64,000 bases of DNA, taken from NCBI RefSeq assembly GCF_001482285.1, contig NZ_LOEP01000014.1, forward strand, positions 118,443 to 182,442, written 5' to 3'. Each line of letters starts with the position of its first letter. The stretch's first letter is position 1. This document shows positions 25,852 through 34,297 of the stretch, in pieces. The notes under the pieces were generated by a model. The model saw only the letters and a program-made list of their open reading frames with translations. It did not search any database and was not told where the DNA came from. A program made the translations under genes and the position numbers. Origin of the DNA: Haloferax sp. Q22. Its GTDB lineage: Archaea > Halobacteriota > Halobacteria > Halobacteriales > Haloferacaceae.

Positions 25852-27318
25852 ATGGCGTCTCGTCTCGGGGCGGCCGAGAGCCTCGTCGTCCTCGGTGTCG
25901 TCCTCCTGTTGGCGACGGCAGCGGTGCCGACCGCGAGCGTCGTCGACTTCGGCGCGAACGGGGGTGTTTCGACGGCCGCGACGACCGAACCGGCACCGAA
26001 CGGTCCGAAATCGGCCGCCGACGTTCGGCTGGTCTCGGTCGGCGACCGGGGTGACAGGCTCTGGCCGTTCACCAGCCGTGACCGGTCGTTCGAGACGCTG
26101 ACGCTCCCGGTGAACGTCGTCGTCGAGGGGAACCCCGCCCGGGTCCGCTCGCTGCTCATGTACTCGCGCGACGCGACGTGGGACGAGACGAACGAGTCGT
26201 GGCAACAGGCGTCCACCGAACAGCCCCCCACCGCCGAGGCGGGCACTCCGTGGGGGTCGGCCACGGGCGCAGACCGGTTTACCTTCGTCGGCACCGCGGA
26301 CTCGGGCGGGCTGTGGATTGCGGAGTCGATGCAGCTCCACGACGGGACGTACTTCGGGAGCCGCATCCACCTCCGCCTGTACGGCGGCGGGACGCCGGAC
26401 GACTCGTGGACGGCGATTCAGGCCCACCGTGACTACTGGGACTGGTTCCGGCTTCGGCACACGGTGACGAGCCTGTCCGGCCCGCAACACGTCGTCGAGC
26501 GGGACCTGATGCGGCAGTCGACTGTCGTCGACGTCCGTCGCGAGCGGTTCGCCAACGGCGGCATCATCGACGCTGACGGCTGGGTGTCGGTTGTCGAACT
26601 CGGTCCGCCACAACTCTCGACGCTCCCGAGAGACGACGTGCGCCGCTCCATGCCCGTCGAGTCGGCGACCAGTTGGAGTGAGGCCGCAGAGCGCGCCGGC
26701 TCCGAACGCGGCGGCACCCCCTCGGTACTCGATACGCCCACGAGGGCGGCGGGCGTCGGAACCGTCCTGTCCGTGCTCGCCATCGGCTTCGTCGGCGTCG
26801 GCGGCCTCGCCGCGCTCGCCACTCGCCGAGACGAACTCGGCGCGCTCGTCGAGCGTCTCCGCTGGTCGCGCCTCGCCGACGACCGATTCCAGCGCGTCGT
26901 CGCGCTCGCGGTCGCTCTCGTTGCGCTCCCGGTTTTGGTCCGCTCGGCCGCTCTCGGACTCGAACGCGTCGTTCCGAACCATCCGAAGGTTATCGCCGGA
27001 CTGCTCTTTCCGGTGTTCGCGTTCACGCCGGCCGTCCTCGCCGCTCACCTGCCGCGGGGGTACTCCTCGGAACTGTGGTTCGGCACCGCGTTCGTCGGCT
27101 ACGGGACGGGTCTCGTCGCCGACTTCGCGATGATAGGAGTCGCCGTCGTCCCGGTCGAAGTCGTCCTCCACCGGTTCGCCGTGCTCGTCGCGCTCGGCTG
27201 TCTCGCCGTCGCCGGCCACCGTCGATTCGAGGCGTCGGAGCCCCACCGAGCGCCGCTTTGGGCGGCCGTTTGCCTGTGGTTGCTACTGTTCGCGTGGCCG
27301 CTTTTCTTGGGCACCTAG
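25852..27318 (+). CDS. membrane protein with LssY_C-like extracellular domain
   Basis: A 488-residue protein. Helix 1 (SLVVLGVVLLLATAAVP) is followed by an external domain to about residue 290 and then about five helices. The external domain has LPVNVVVEGNPARVRSLL near its start, then SRIHLRLYGG, AHRDYWDWFRLRHTVTS and VVERDLM. This looks like the LssY C-terminal domain, which in bacteria is joined to a PAP2-type phosphatase. Here a PAP2 gene stands two genes downstream, so the two parts may work together in lipid or polyprenol-phosphate metabolism. The domain call is moderate, and the start follows directly from the promoter element. Confidence 0.6.
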   Translation: MASRLGAAESLVVLGVVLLLATAAVPTASVVDFGANGGVSTAATTEPAPNGPKSAADVRLVSVGDRGDRLWPFTSRDRSFETLTLPVNVVVEGNPARVRSLLMYSRDATWDETNESWQQASTEQPPTAEAGTPWGSATGADRFTFVGTADSGGLWIAESMQLHDGTYFGSRIHLRLYGGGTPDDSWTAIQAHRDYWDWFRLRHTVTSLSGPQHVVERDLMRQSTVVDVRRERFANGGIIDADGWVSVVELGPPQLSTLPRDDVRRSMPVESATSWSEAAERAGSERGGTPSVLDTPTRAAGVGTVLSVLAIGFVGVGGLAALATRRDELGALVERLRWSRLADDRFQRVVALAVALVALPVLVRSAALGLERVVPNHPKVIAGLLFPVFAFTPAVLAAHLPRGYSSELWFGTAFVGYGTGLVADFAMIGVAVVPVEVVLHRFAVLVALGCLAVAGHRRFEASEPHRAPLWAAVCLWLLLFAWPLFLGT

Positions 27319-27321
27319 GCG

Positions 27322-27342
27322 CTTAGCCCCCGGATAATAACG
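27322..27342 (+). promoter_or_regulatory. shared surface-locus promoter element, copy 2
   Basis: CTTAGC, then ATAATAACG, 8 nt between CTTA and ATAAT. It is 38 bp upstream of the permuted solute-binding protein gene and only a few bases after the previous stop. Confidence 0.7.
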
Positions 27343-27379
27343 ACACCGCGCCCCAAGACAGTTACCTGCCCTCCCGTAC

Positions 27380-29260
27380 ATGTCATCAACACGGCTCTCT
27401 AGACGGTCGGTTTTGGCGCTCGCAGGCGCGAGCCTGACCAGCGGGTGCGTCCGGCAGCTCGAATCGACGGTCTCGCGCGACGAGCGGACGCCGCTTTCGC
27501 TCTCCATCAAGACCGTCCCCGCGGACGCCGACGCGGCGGCGACGAAGCTCGCCCGCTACCTCGCCACTCGCCTCCAGGCGGTCGGCGTCGCGGCGACCGT
27601 GGTTCCGATGAGCCGGGAGGAACTCCTCCGCGACGTGCTCTCGAACCACGACTTCGATATCTACGTCTCCCGGCTGCTGCTCCGGCGCGACCCGGATTTC
27701 CTCCGTCCCCTGCTCCACTCTCGCTACGGCCCGGGACGCGGCTGGCAAAACCCGTTCGGATACGGCGACCTGTCGTTGGACTCGCTTCTGGAGCGACAGC
27801 GGACCGAGACCGGCTCCGTCCGCGCCGCGACGCTCGCTGAGATTCAACGGCGCATCGTGGAGGCCCAACCGTTCACGCCCGTCGCGGCCCCGCGCCCGGC
27901 TCAGGCGACGCGGCCGGTGCGGGTCGACTGGCCGGACGGCGTTGGAATCCACAGCCTCACGGGATATCTCGGTGCTAGAGCTGTCACCACCACGTCGACC
28001 GCCTCGCGGACCGAGTCGACAGCCACGTCGTCGGCGACGCCCGCACCGGCCGAGCAGTCGACGCCCGCCCCGACCTCGACGCCTGCGACGACGACCGACG
28101 AACCGACCGCTGAAAACGAACTCCGAATGACGCTGGGCGACTCGCGCCCGACGGAGAATCTCAACCCGCTTTCGACGCCGTTTCGGTCGGACGGGACGCT
28201 CCTCGACCTCGTCTACGACTCGTTGGGTCGTCCGGTCTACGACCGGATGCGGCCGTGGATGGCCGCGTCGTGGGAGTGGGCCGACGGGGACGAGACGACG
28301 CTTTCAGTCCGGCTCCGCGACGACCTCGCGTGGCACGACGGCGAGCCGATAACGGCGGCGGACGTGTCGTTCACCTTCCGGTTCATCTCCGACACGGCGC
28401 TCGGCTCGCTCGACCAGCCGGTCCCGTCGCCGCGGTACCGCGGCCGCGCCTCGCTCGTCGAGTCGGTCGACGCCGCGTCCGACCGCGAGGTGACGATTCG
28501 GTTCGGCGACGTGAGCGAACCGGTCGCGGCGCGCGCGCTGACGATCCCGGTGCTCCCCGCACACGTCTGGGAGCCGTTCGCCCGCCCGACGAGCGTCTCG
28601 TGGCTCGACGGCGGCAACGTCACCGAGGCGCTCGTCCGGAACAACCTCGAACCGGTCGGAAGCGGACCGCTCCGCGTGACGGAAACGGCGGCCAGGGAGT
28701 CGGTTTCGATGGAACCGTTCGAGGACCACTTCCTCGCCGCCGACGCGCTCGACGGCCGACTGTCCCGGTTTGACGGCGGTTTCTCGTTCGACTCGCTGCG
28801 GTTCGATGTCGTTCCCTCCGACGGCGCTGCCGTCGAACTGCTCGCGACCGACGCCGTCGACGCGACGGCGAACTCGCTGTCGGCCGATTCGAGGGCGGCC
28901 GCGGCGGACGAACCCGGAATCTCCGTTCGCACCAGCCGTCCCGAGTGGTGTTATCACATCGGCTACAACCACCGACGGCCGCCCTTCATGAACCCCAGGT
29001 TCCGGCGGGCGGTCGCCCGGCTCGTCGACCGCGAGTTCCTCGTGGACTCGGTGTTCGGCGGCGAGACCGAACCGGCGTCGTCACCGCTGGTCGCGACGAC
29101 GTACGTCCCATCGGGTGATGCGTGGGACGAGGCCGTGTCCGACCTCGAGTTCGTCGGCGACTCGGGGACCGGCACGCTCGACGCGGAGCGAGCGCGGTCG
29201 GTGTTCGAAGACGCGGGATACGCCTACTCGGGCGACGGCGACCTCCTCATTCAAGAATGA
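27380..29260 (+). CDS. circularly permuted family 5 solute-binding lipoprotein
   Basis: A 626-residue lipoprotein with Tat/lipobox leader SRRSVLALAGASLTSGC (Cys23). Residues about 35-200 look like the last third of a normal family 5 peptide-binding protein: KLARYLATRLQAVGVAATVV, then DFDIYVSRLLLRRDPDFLRP and QNPFGYGDLSLDSLLERQR, ending with the usual post-domain IQRRIVEAQPF. A Thr/Pro/Ala linker (about 205-250) follows. Then comes the normal first part: LGDSRPTENLNPLSTPF, LRDDLAWHDGEPITAADV, NPRFRRAVARLVDREFL, stopping at the point (FEDAGYAYSGDGDLL) where the first segment would usually continue. The order of lobes is thus rotated. There is no adjacent permease. The stop overlaps the PAP2 start by four bases. 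Confidence 0.8.
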   Translation: MSSTRLSRRSVLALAGASLTSGCVRQLESTVSRDERTPLSLSIKTVPADADAAATKLARYLATRLQAVGVAATVVPMSREELLRDVLSNHDFDIYVSRLLLRRDPDFLRPLLHSRYGPGRGWQNPFGYGDLSLDSLLERQRTETGSVRAATLAEIQRRIVEAQPFTPVAAPRPAQATRPVRVDWPDGVGIHSLTGYLGARAVTTTSTASRTESTATSSATPAPAEQSTPAPTSTPATTTDEPTAENELRMTLGDSRPTENLNPLSTPFRSDGTLLDLVYDSLGRPVYDRMRPWMAASWEWADGDETTLSVRLRDDLAWHDGEPITAADVSFTFRFISDTALGSLDQPVPSPRYRGRASLVESVDAASDREVTIRFGDVSEPVAARALTIPVLPAHVWEPFARPTSVSWLDGGNVTEALVRNNLEPVGSGPLRVTETAARESVSMEPFEDHFLAADALDGRLSRFDGGFSFDSLRFDVVPSDGAAVELLATDAVDATANSLSADSRAAAADEPGISVRTSRPEWCYHIGYNHRRPPFMNPRFRRAVARLVDREFLVDSVFGGETEPASSPLVATTYVPSGDAWDEAVSDLEFVGDSGTGTLDAERARSVFEDAGYAYSGDGDLLIQE

Positions 29261-30090
29261 TCGCCGCTCAGTCTTCGATAGGCGTCTCACCGCTCGTCGC
29301 GGTTCTCGCCCGCGTGCTCGGCGGTGCGGCTGTCGCGTTGGCGCTCGCAACGCTCACTATTATCGGGCCGTCGCGTCTCGCGACGGCGTACGGGTCGGGG
29401 AGCGACCGCTTGCGCGAGGCCGCGCCGTACCTCTGCCTGCTGGCGGTCGTTCTCCTCGTGAACAAGGTCGCCCGCGGCGTCGGCCCGGAAGTGTCGTGGG
29501 CGCTGGGCTGGAACGCCACCGGCGTCATCTACGCTATCGAGGGGAACTTCGTTCAGCACGTTCAGTCGCTCGCGACGCCGATGCTCACCGCCGTCCTCTC
29601 GCGGGTGTATCTTTCGGGATACGTCTTTCTGCTCACGTTTCCGTTCGTCGCGTACTTCGCGGCGGCCGACGAGCGGCCGCTGAAACTCACCGCGGTCACG
29701 TACGCGGTGAACTACGCCATCGGCCTGACCTGCTACGTCCTGTTTATCTCCTACGGTCCCCGTAACCTCCTGCCGGGACAGGTCGAGTCGCTCCTGTACA
29801 GCACCTACCCGCAGACGCAGATACTCACCGGCGAGGTGAACGTGAACACGAACGTGTTCCCGTCGCTTCATACGTCGCTTTCGGTCTCAGCGGCGGCGAT
29901 TGCGATTCGGACGCGGGAGACGTACCCCGCGTGGGCCGTCGTCGCGTCGGTGCTCGCCGCCGCGGTCGCGTTCTCGACGATGTACCTCGGGATTCACTGG
30001 GGGACCGACGTAGTCGCCGGCGTCGTCCTCGGGGTCGGCAGCGTCGCGTTCGGCGATTGGCTCGTCGGCCGCCGGTCCGCGGACGCGTGA
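29257..30090 (+). CDS. PAP2-family membrane phosphatase
   Basis: A 277-residue protein with about six helices. Phosphatase motifs are in order: YGPRNLLPG (weak motif 1), NVFPSLHTSLS (motif 2, PSxHT) and STMYLGIHWGTDVVAG (motif 3, H-x3-D). The family removes phosphate from lipids, diacylglycerol pyrophosphate or undecaprenyl/dolichyl pyrophosphate, or acts as an inositol-phosphoceramide-type transferase. ATG 29257 overlaps the stop of the permuted binding protein (ATGA), which forces translational coupling. Together with the LssY_C-like gene upstream this suggests a lipid-carrier recycling unit. Confidence 0.85.
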   Translation: MIAAQSSIGVSPLVAVLARVLGGAAVALALATLTIIGPSRLATAYGSGSDRLREAAPYLCLLAVVLLVNKVARGVGPEVSWALGWNATGVIYAIEGNFVQHVQSLATPMLTAVLSRVYLSGYVFLLTFPFVAYFAAADERPLKLTAVTYAVNYAIGLTCYVLFISYGPRNLLPGQVESLLYSTYPQTQILTGEVNVNTNVFPSLHTSLSVSAAAIAIRTRETYPAWAVVASVLAAAVAFSTMYLGIHWGTDVVAGVVLGVGSVAFGDWLVGRRSADA

Positions 30091-30092
30091 CC

Positions 30093-30113
30093 CTTACCGC
30101 CCGGATAATAAGG
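30093..30113 (+). promoter_or_regulatory. shared surface-locus promoter element, copy 3
   Basis: CTTACC, then ATAATAAGG, 8 nt between CTTA and ATAAT, beginning three bases after the PAP2 stop and 25 bp before the GTG of an HTH_10 regulator. Confidence 0.75.
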
Positions 30114-30137
30114 TTCGGCCGATTCCTGCGGTCGGTC

Positions 30138-30806
30138 GTGAGCGCCATCATTACACTTCGAATCCCGGCGTCCGCGTTCGTTCTCGATGATGTCCTCTCA
30201 CGCAGTTCCATCACCGAGGCGCGTCTGGTTCGCTCCGTGCAACTCGATGGGCCCACGCTCTCGCCACTGCTGTGGGTCCGGAGCGACGACCCAGCGCAGA
30301 TCGCGTCGTCGCTTCGTGACGACCCGAGCGTTGGTTCGGTCGCGCCGTTCGCCTCGTCAACCGGCGGCGGCGTCTACCGCCTGAGCCTCAGACCGCTCGC
30401 CGACGAGTTCATGCGACTGTTCGCCGACGGCGGTCTCAGCGTTCTCGACGCCCACGGCCGAGACGGTGAGTGGGTGGTCCGCGTCTTCGCCCGCGACCGC
30501 GACTCGATCGGGTCACTCGGTGACGGATGGCGACGCACCGGGCCGGAGTTCGATGTCGAACGAGTTCGGTCGCCCGAGAACCTCGGAGACCCGACGCGGT
30601 TCGGACTGACCGACCGGCAGCACCACACCCTCGTCACCGCGTTCCGACAGGGGTACTACAGCGTCCCCCGCGATTCGGGTATAAGGGAGCTCTCGAACAC
30701 GCTCGGTGTCACCCATCAGGCGACCTCGCAGCGGCTCCGACGCGGTCACGAACGGCTGATTCGGCGGGCGCTCGTTGAGCAGCCGTCACCGAGTCTCCCT
30801 TATTAG
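30138..30806 (+). CDS. HTH_10 (Bat-like) transcriptional regulator
   Basis: A 222-residue protein. The N-terminal 150 residues form the bacterio-opsin-activator-type sensor region (ASAFVLDDVLSRSSITEARL start). The C-terminal HTH_10 domain is plain: FGLTDRQHHTLVTAFRQGYY, SVPRDSGIRELSNTLGVTHQ, then LRRGHERLIRRAL. These haloarchaeal factors activate or repress by binding beside the TATA box. GTG 30138 is preferred because it sits 25 bp after the shared promoter element and begins the conserved sensor region. A paralog is encoded at 51293. This protein is a candidate for recognising the shared element. Confidence 0.88.
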   Translation: MSAIITLRIPASAFVLDDVLSRSSITEARLVRSVQLDGPTLSPLLWVRSDDPAQIASSLRDDPSVGSVAPFASSTGGGVYRLSLRPLADEFMRLFADGGLSVLDAHGRDGEWVVRVFARDRDSIGSLGDGWRRTGPEFDVERVRSPENLGDPTRFGLTDRQHHTLVTAFRQGYYSVPRDSGIRELSNTLGVTHQATSQRLRRGHERLIRRALVEQPSPSLPY

Positions 30807-31185
30807 GCGCTTGCACTTGCAACCGATAAGACGAGAGGTCTAGTCGATATACCAACTGTTGGAATGAGTACTCGGTGCGAACGACAGAGCCGTACGCTGT
30901 GACCTCTCACTGAGCAGTCGGTCCGAGGGACCGACTGCGCGCTCTGTTCTGTCGGTTCCGGGACCCTACGCGTCCCATCGATCGCGTACCCCGCCCCGAC
31001 GGTTCTACCGTCGTCGAACGCTCGGCTCGGCGGGTACTCGTTCCCGCCCCGATATCGACATCGACGAGCCGTCGGCTATCCGGCGACCGAACCAGCAGAG
31101 GACCGTTACCGAAATCTATGACACAGAACGCATCCCTAATCACGTTGGTAACACGTACAAAAAGATGAGGAACAGATAGTGAGCT
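30807..31185. other. intergenic region with a strong hairpin
   Basis: About 380 bp without a convincing gene. A minus-strand frame across 30907-31139 is arginine-rich and not acidic, so I do not call it. The perfect hairpin at 30914-30938 is the main structure. AT-rich sequence just before 31186 supplies the next promoter. Confidence 0.45.
30914..30938. repeat. hairpin with 11-bp perfect stem and 3-nt loop
   Basis: GCAGTCGGTCC pairs perfectly with GGACCGACTGC around a GAG loop. It stands 108 bp after the HTH_10 gene. There is no T-tract after it, so it is not a standard terminator. It may be an RNA element or a protein-binding palindrome. Confidence 0.55.
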
Positions 31186-31665
31186 ATGGCGGACCGCAGT
31201 AACGACGACACCCACTTGGCCGGGACCGTGGCAGGCATCGCCGGAGCCGGGGGTAGTGCGCTCGGGTATCGACGAGCCATTGCCTCGCGTTTCGCGGCCT
31301 GCTGGCACGCGTTCGTCCGTCTCGTTGCGTCCCTCTCGAATCGGTCCGGCCGCAGAGACGGTGGGCCACCGACCACCGATTCGGCGGGCACGTCCCCGTG
31401 TTCCGAGGGACACGCATCGTCCGACCCCGACGCGAACCGCGGGCTTCTCGGCATCGACCCCGAACTGCTCAACTCCGAGCGCCGAATCCTTCAACTGCTC
31501 ATCGTCGAGGGCGGGCGACTGCCGCAGTCGCAGCTGGTCGAGCGGACGCGGTGGTCCGACTCGACTATCAGTCGAACGCTGTGTCGGATGGAGACGCAGG
31601 GACGAATCGAGCGCTTCCAACTCGGGTCGGGGAAGTGCGTCGTTCTCCCGCAGGACGACGAGTAG
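31186..31665 (+). CDS. winged-helix regulator, DUF7343-like
   Basis: A 159-residue protein. A weak hydrophobic N-terminal segment (HLAGTVAGIAGAGGSALGY) could attach it to the membrane. A disordered Ser/Pro/Asp stretch leads to a MarR-like winged helix in residues about 95-155: ERRILQLLIVEGGRLPQSQL, then TRWSDSTISRTLCRMETQGR. The same domain ends the TSP3 protein at 36468-37772, and the two align closely. Target genes are unknown; it is one of six regulators in this part of the locus. Confidence 0.75.
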   Translation: MADRSNDDTHLAGTVAGIAGAGGSALGYRRAIASRFAACWHAFVRLVASLSNRSGRRDGGPPTTDSAGTSPCSEGHASSDPDANRGLLGIDPELLNSERRILQLLIVEGGRLPQSQLVERTRWSDSTISRTLCRMETQGRIERFQLGSGKCVVLPQDDE

Positions 31666-31866
31666 CCGAGTCGACCATTCGGTCGCCTCACCGTGACTCC
31701 GCTTGGACCTCCGACCGCGTTTGGGATCGAGTCGTATCGCCTCCCGGCGGCGCCACCGACGACACTCGACCGAGCGTGCCGTGAGAGAACGTCTCCGCGC
31801 ACCGACGCGACGAGGACGCCGGCGTGAGACTCGATGGCGGGCCGGGTGACGCTCCTCTGTCGCGAT

Positions 31867-32028
31867 TCACAGCGCGAGCGTGACCGTCCCGAACAGCATG
31901 AACAGGAACACGAGCTGGCGCGCTCGGACGTACGACGGTCCGACGCGGTTCACGTGCCCAAGCCCTGACGTGACGACCGCGAGGCCGACGAACAGTGCGC
32001 TCACTGCGACGAATTGTCCCGTGAGCAT
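31867..32028 (-). CDS. 53-residue two-helix membrane protein
   Basis: MLTGQFVAVSALFVGLAVVT begins the frame, then a short polar loop (GLGHVNRVGPSYVRARQ) and a second hydrophobic helix LVFLFMLFGTVTLAL before the stop. The codons have strong third-position G/C and the two-helix pattern is clean. It is too short for a usual size cut-off. Nothing identifies a function. It stands alone on the minus strand between two regulators. Confidence 0.6.
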   Translation of the reverse strand: MLTGQFVAVSALFVGLAVVTSGLGHVNRVGPSYVRARQLVFLFMLFGTVTLAL

Positions 32029-32296
32029 TGGTTACCGGACCTCCACAGCGGCAGCGATTGGCGTCTCAATCCCGCTTGTTACGTGTCCACGAGGCATGGA
32101 CGTGAGTTGTGTGCATTGGCATATCCTTATTCAGGCTGTAACTGACACGGAAAAGACGGCGCATTCATAATATCATGTTGTCACTTTCTCGGGTTTTCTG
32201 CGTTCGACTCGGCGTCGGCCGGCATTACAGCCCCGGTAAACTGAGCGAAATAGTGCCGCGAGACGAACCGTTCGACTTCCCAAGGATTCGCTGGCG

Positions 32297-32905
32297 TCAC
32301 TCCTCGGTGAGGGCGCGGTAGCCGAAGAAGAGGACGACGAGCGCGGCGGGGACGAGGGCGAAAGACGTGTCGAATGGGCTCACGCTCGATGCGGTGACGG
32401 CGACGCCGGCGACGCCAACCAAGATGACGCCGACGTTCACTAACCGCTTTCGCGAGACCGTCACTCGGTCGTCAGTCGACTCGGTCGCGACCGAACCTCG
32501 GTCCGTGCCTCTCGCGTTATCGAGGGTCGAACCCGGGTCTATCTCGGTCGACGTGCGAGTCGCGTGGGCCGCCTCGTGGGTCGGCGAAAAGACGCGCCCG
32601 CTCTCGCGGTGGAAGACGAGACGACCGTCGTCGTCGAGCCGCGGCAAGTCGAAGTCGAAGAGCACGCTGTGTATCTCCTCGTCCGTCGGGACCATCCCGT
32701 CCGTCTCGTCTTGGAACCACTCCGAGAGCGCGACGGTCAGCTCGCCGACGGTGTACGGCGTCTCGGAACGCTCGTTCACGAGCGAAACGATGGTGTCTCG
32801 TCGTCGAGATTCGGTGACGCCGCCGAGGCCGGGTCTGTCGTCGAGTGAGGGTCCAGATTCCTCTCCGGTGTCGTCGGGGCCGCCCGGTGCCCACGCTGGA
32901 GCCAT
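32297..32905 (-). CDS. membrane-anchored winged-helix protein, DUF7344-like (first copy)
   Basis: A 202-residue protein. Residues about 32-110 form a winged-helix-like domain (ESRRRDTIVSLVNERSETPY; SVLFDFDLPRLDDDGRLVFH), as in haloarchaeal DUF7344 proteins. Residues about 150-200 hold two helices (VNVGVILVGVAGVAVTA and FALVPAALVVLFFGY). A second copy with the same plan is at 35542. Membrane-tethered winged helices of this type are frequent in haloarchaeal surface-glycan loci. An AT-rich TATA sequence (TTTATTTTTATAG on its strand) lies just upstream. Confidence 0.75.
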   Translation of the reverse strand: MAPAWAPGGPDDTGEESGPSLDDRPGLGGVTESRRRDTIVSLVNERSETPYTVGELTVALSEWFQDETDGMVPTDEEIHSVLFDFDLPRLDDDGRLVFHRESGRVFSPTHEAAHATRTSTEIDPGSTLDNARGTDRGSVATESTDDRVTVSRKRLVNVGVILVGVAGVAVTASSVSPFDTSFALVPAALVVLFFGYRALTEE

Positions 32906-32996
32906 TGACGTTTCCGGCTATGTAATCTATAAAAATAAAACCACGGTGTCCGGCCCCGATGAATCGGTGGAATCGACGCTTCAGTGGCGCTGTGTG

Positions 32997-33018
32997 CTTA
33001 TCTAAACCATAATAATGG
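32997..33018 (+). promoter_or_regulatory. shared surface-locus promoter element, copy 4
   Basis: CTTATC, then ATAATAATGG with the fixed 8-nt gap. It is 137 bp before the aminotransferase start, so either the leader is long or the transcript has an unseen upstream feature. Confidence 0.65.
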
Positions 33019-33154
33019 GTTCCTGGTGTCTGGCACTCGACAGCGGTCGCAGGACCGCAGGACATGCTATGAGACGCACACACCCAAGCGATTATCGACG
33101 CGACTGTTCGGCGCTTCACGGCGCGGCGGCTCCGACGCACGGAGGACGACGCCG

Positions 33155-34297
33155 ATGACTGGAGACATCAGTATCGCCTCCCCGGTTCTCGGAGACGAAG
33201 AACTCGACCGCATCGAATCCGTCGTCGAGTCGGGGATGATCGCGGACGGCCCCGAGGTACGAACGTTCGAGTCCGAGTTCGCGGACTACTGCGACGCCGA
33301 CCACGGCGTCGCCACGTCGAACGGGACCACCGCGCTGCACACGGCGCTCGAAGCGGTCGGCGTCGGCCCCGGCGACCGCGTTCTGACGACGCCCTTTTCG
33401 TTCGTCGCGACGGCGAACGCGATTCGATTCGCCGGTGCCGAGCCGGTGTTCGCTGACATCGACCCCGAGACGTTCAACCTCGACCCCGAGCGGGTCGAAG
33501 CGACCCTCGAATCGCTCGAGTCGGACGTGCAGGCGATGGTCGTCGTCCACCTCTACGGCCTCCCCGCGCCGATGGACGAACTCCGTGACATCGCCGACGA
33601 CTACGACGTGGCCCTCGTCGAAGACGCGGCGCAAGCCCACGGTGCCGAGTACTTCGGCACGCCGGTCGGGTCGCTCGGCGACGCCGCGAGCTTCTCGTTT
33701 TACCCGACGAAGAACATGACCACCGGCGAAGGTGGGATGGTCGTCACCGACGACGAGACCGTCGCACAGAACGCCGCGAGCTTCGTCAATCACGGCCGGG
33801 AGACCGACGGCTACCGGCACGTCTCGCTCGGTCACAACTTCCGGATGACGAGCGTCGCGGCCGCGATGGGACGCGCCCAACTCGAACGCCTCTCCGGCTT
33901 CATCGAGGACCGTCGCTCGAACGCGGCGCGACTCGACGAGCTGTTGGCCGACACGGACGCGGCGACGCCGACGGTCCCCGATGGGTTCGACCACTCGTAC
34001 CACCAGTACACGATTCGGGTCGGCAACCGCGACTCGGTCGTCGAACAGTTGGACGAACGCGGCATCGGGTGCGGGATTTACTACCCACGGTGCATCCACG
34101 ACCAGCCCGCCTACGACTTCCTCGACGTGCGTGCGCCCGGCGCCGAGCGGGTCGCAGAGCAGGCCCTCTCCATCCCGGTCCATCCGAGTCTCACCGAAGC
34201 GGAGGTCGAGCGAGTCGGGACCGTCCTCCGAGACGAGGTCTCTATCGAGCCTCCGTCCGGCACTCGCGCGTCTACCGTGGGGGCGTCCGATGACTGA
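33155..34297 (+). CDS. DegT/DnrJ/EryC1 sugar aminotransferase
   Basis: A 380-residue PLP enzyme. The start MTGDISIASPVLGDEE is the standard family N-terminus. Visible signatures are TSNGTTALHTALEAVGVGPG (cofactor phosphate site), VEDAAQAHGAEYFG (the pyridine-binding Asp) and the internal aldimine lysine in SFYPTKNMTTGEGG. The enzyme transfers an amino group to a keto sugar nucleotide, for example on the way to 2,3-diamino or 3-amino sugars. The next gene, an NAD-dependent Gfo/Idh/MocA oxidoreductase, overlaps by 8 bp and could make its keto-sugar substrate. The pair therefore likely makes an amino sugar for the surface glycan. Confidence 0.92.
   Translation: MTGDISIASPVLGDEELDRIESVVESGMIADGPEVRTFESEFADYCDADHGVATSNGTTALHTALEAVGVGPGDRVLTTPFSFVATANAIRFAGAEPVFADIDPETFNLDPERVEATLESLESDVQAMVVVHLYGLPAPMDELRDIADDYDVALVEDAAQAHGAEYFGTPVGSLGDAASFSFYPTKNMTTGEGGMVVTDDETVAQNAASFVNHGRETDGYRHVSLGHNFRMTSVAAAMGRAQLERLSGFIEDRRSNAARLDELLADTDAATPTVPDGFDHSYHQYTIRVGNRDSVVEQLDERGIGCGIYYPRCIHDQPAYDFLDVRAPGAERVAEQALSIPVHPSLTEAEVERVGTVLRDEVSIEPPSGTRASTVGASDD

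Noticed and set aside
30907..31620. Long minus-strand open frame opposite the winged-helix gene at 31186
   Set aside because: It is basic and low in Asp/Glu and overlaps a clear HTH gene on the plus strand. It is the mirror of GC-rich codon use.
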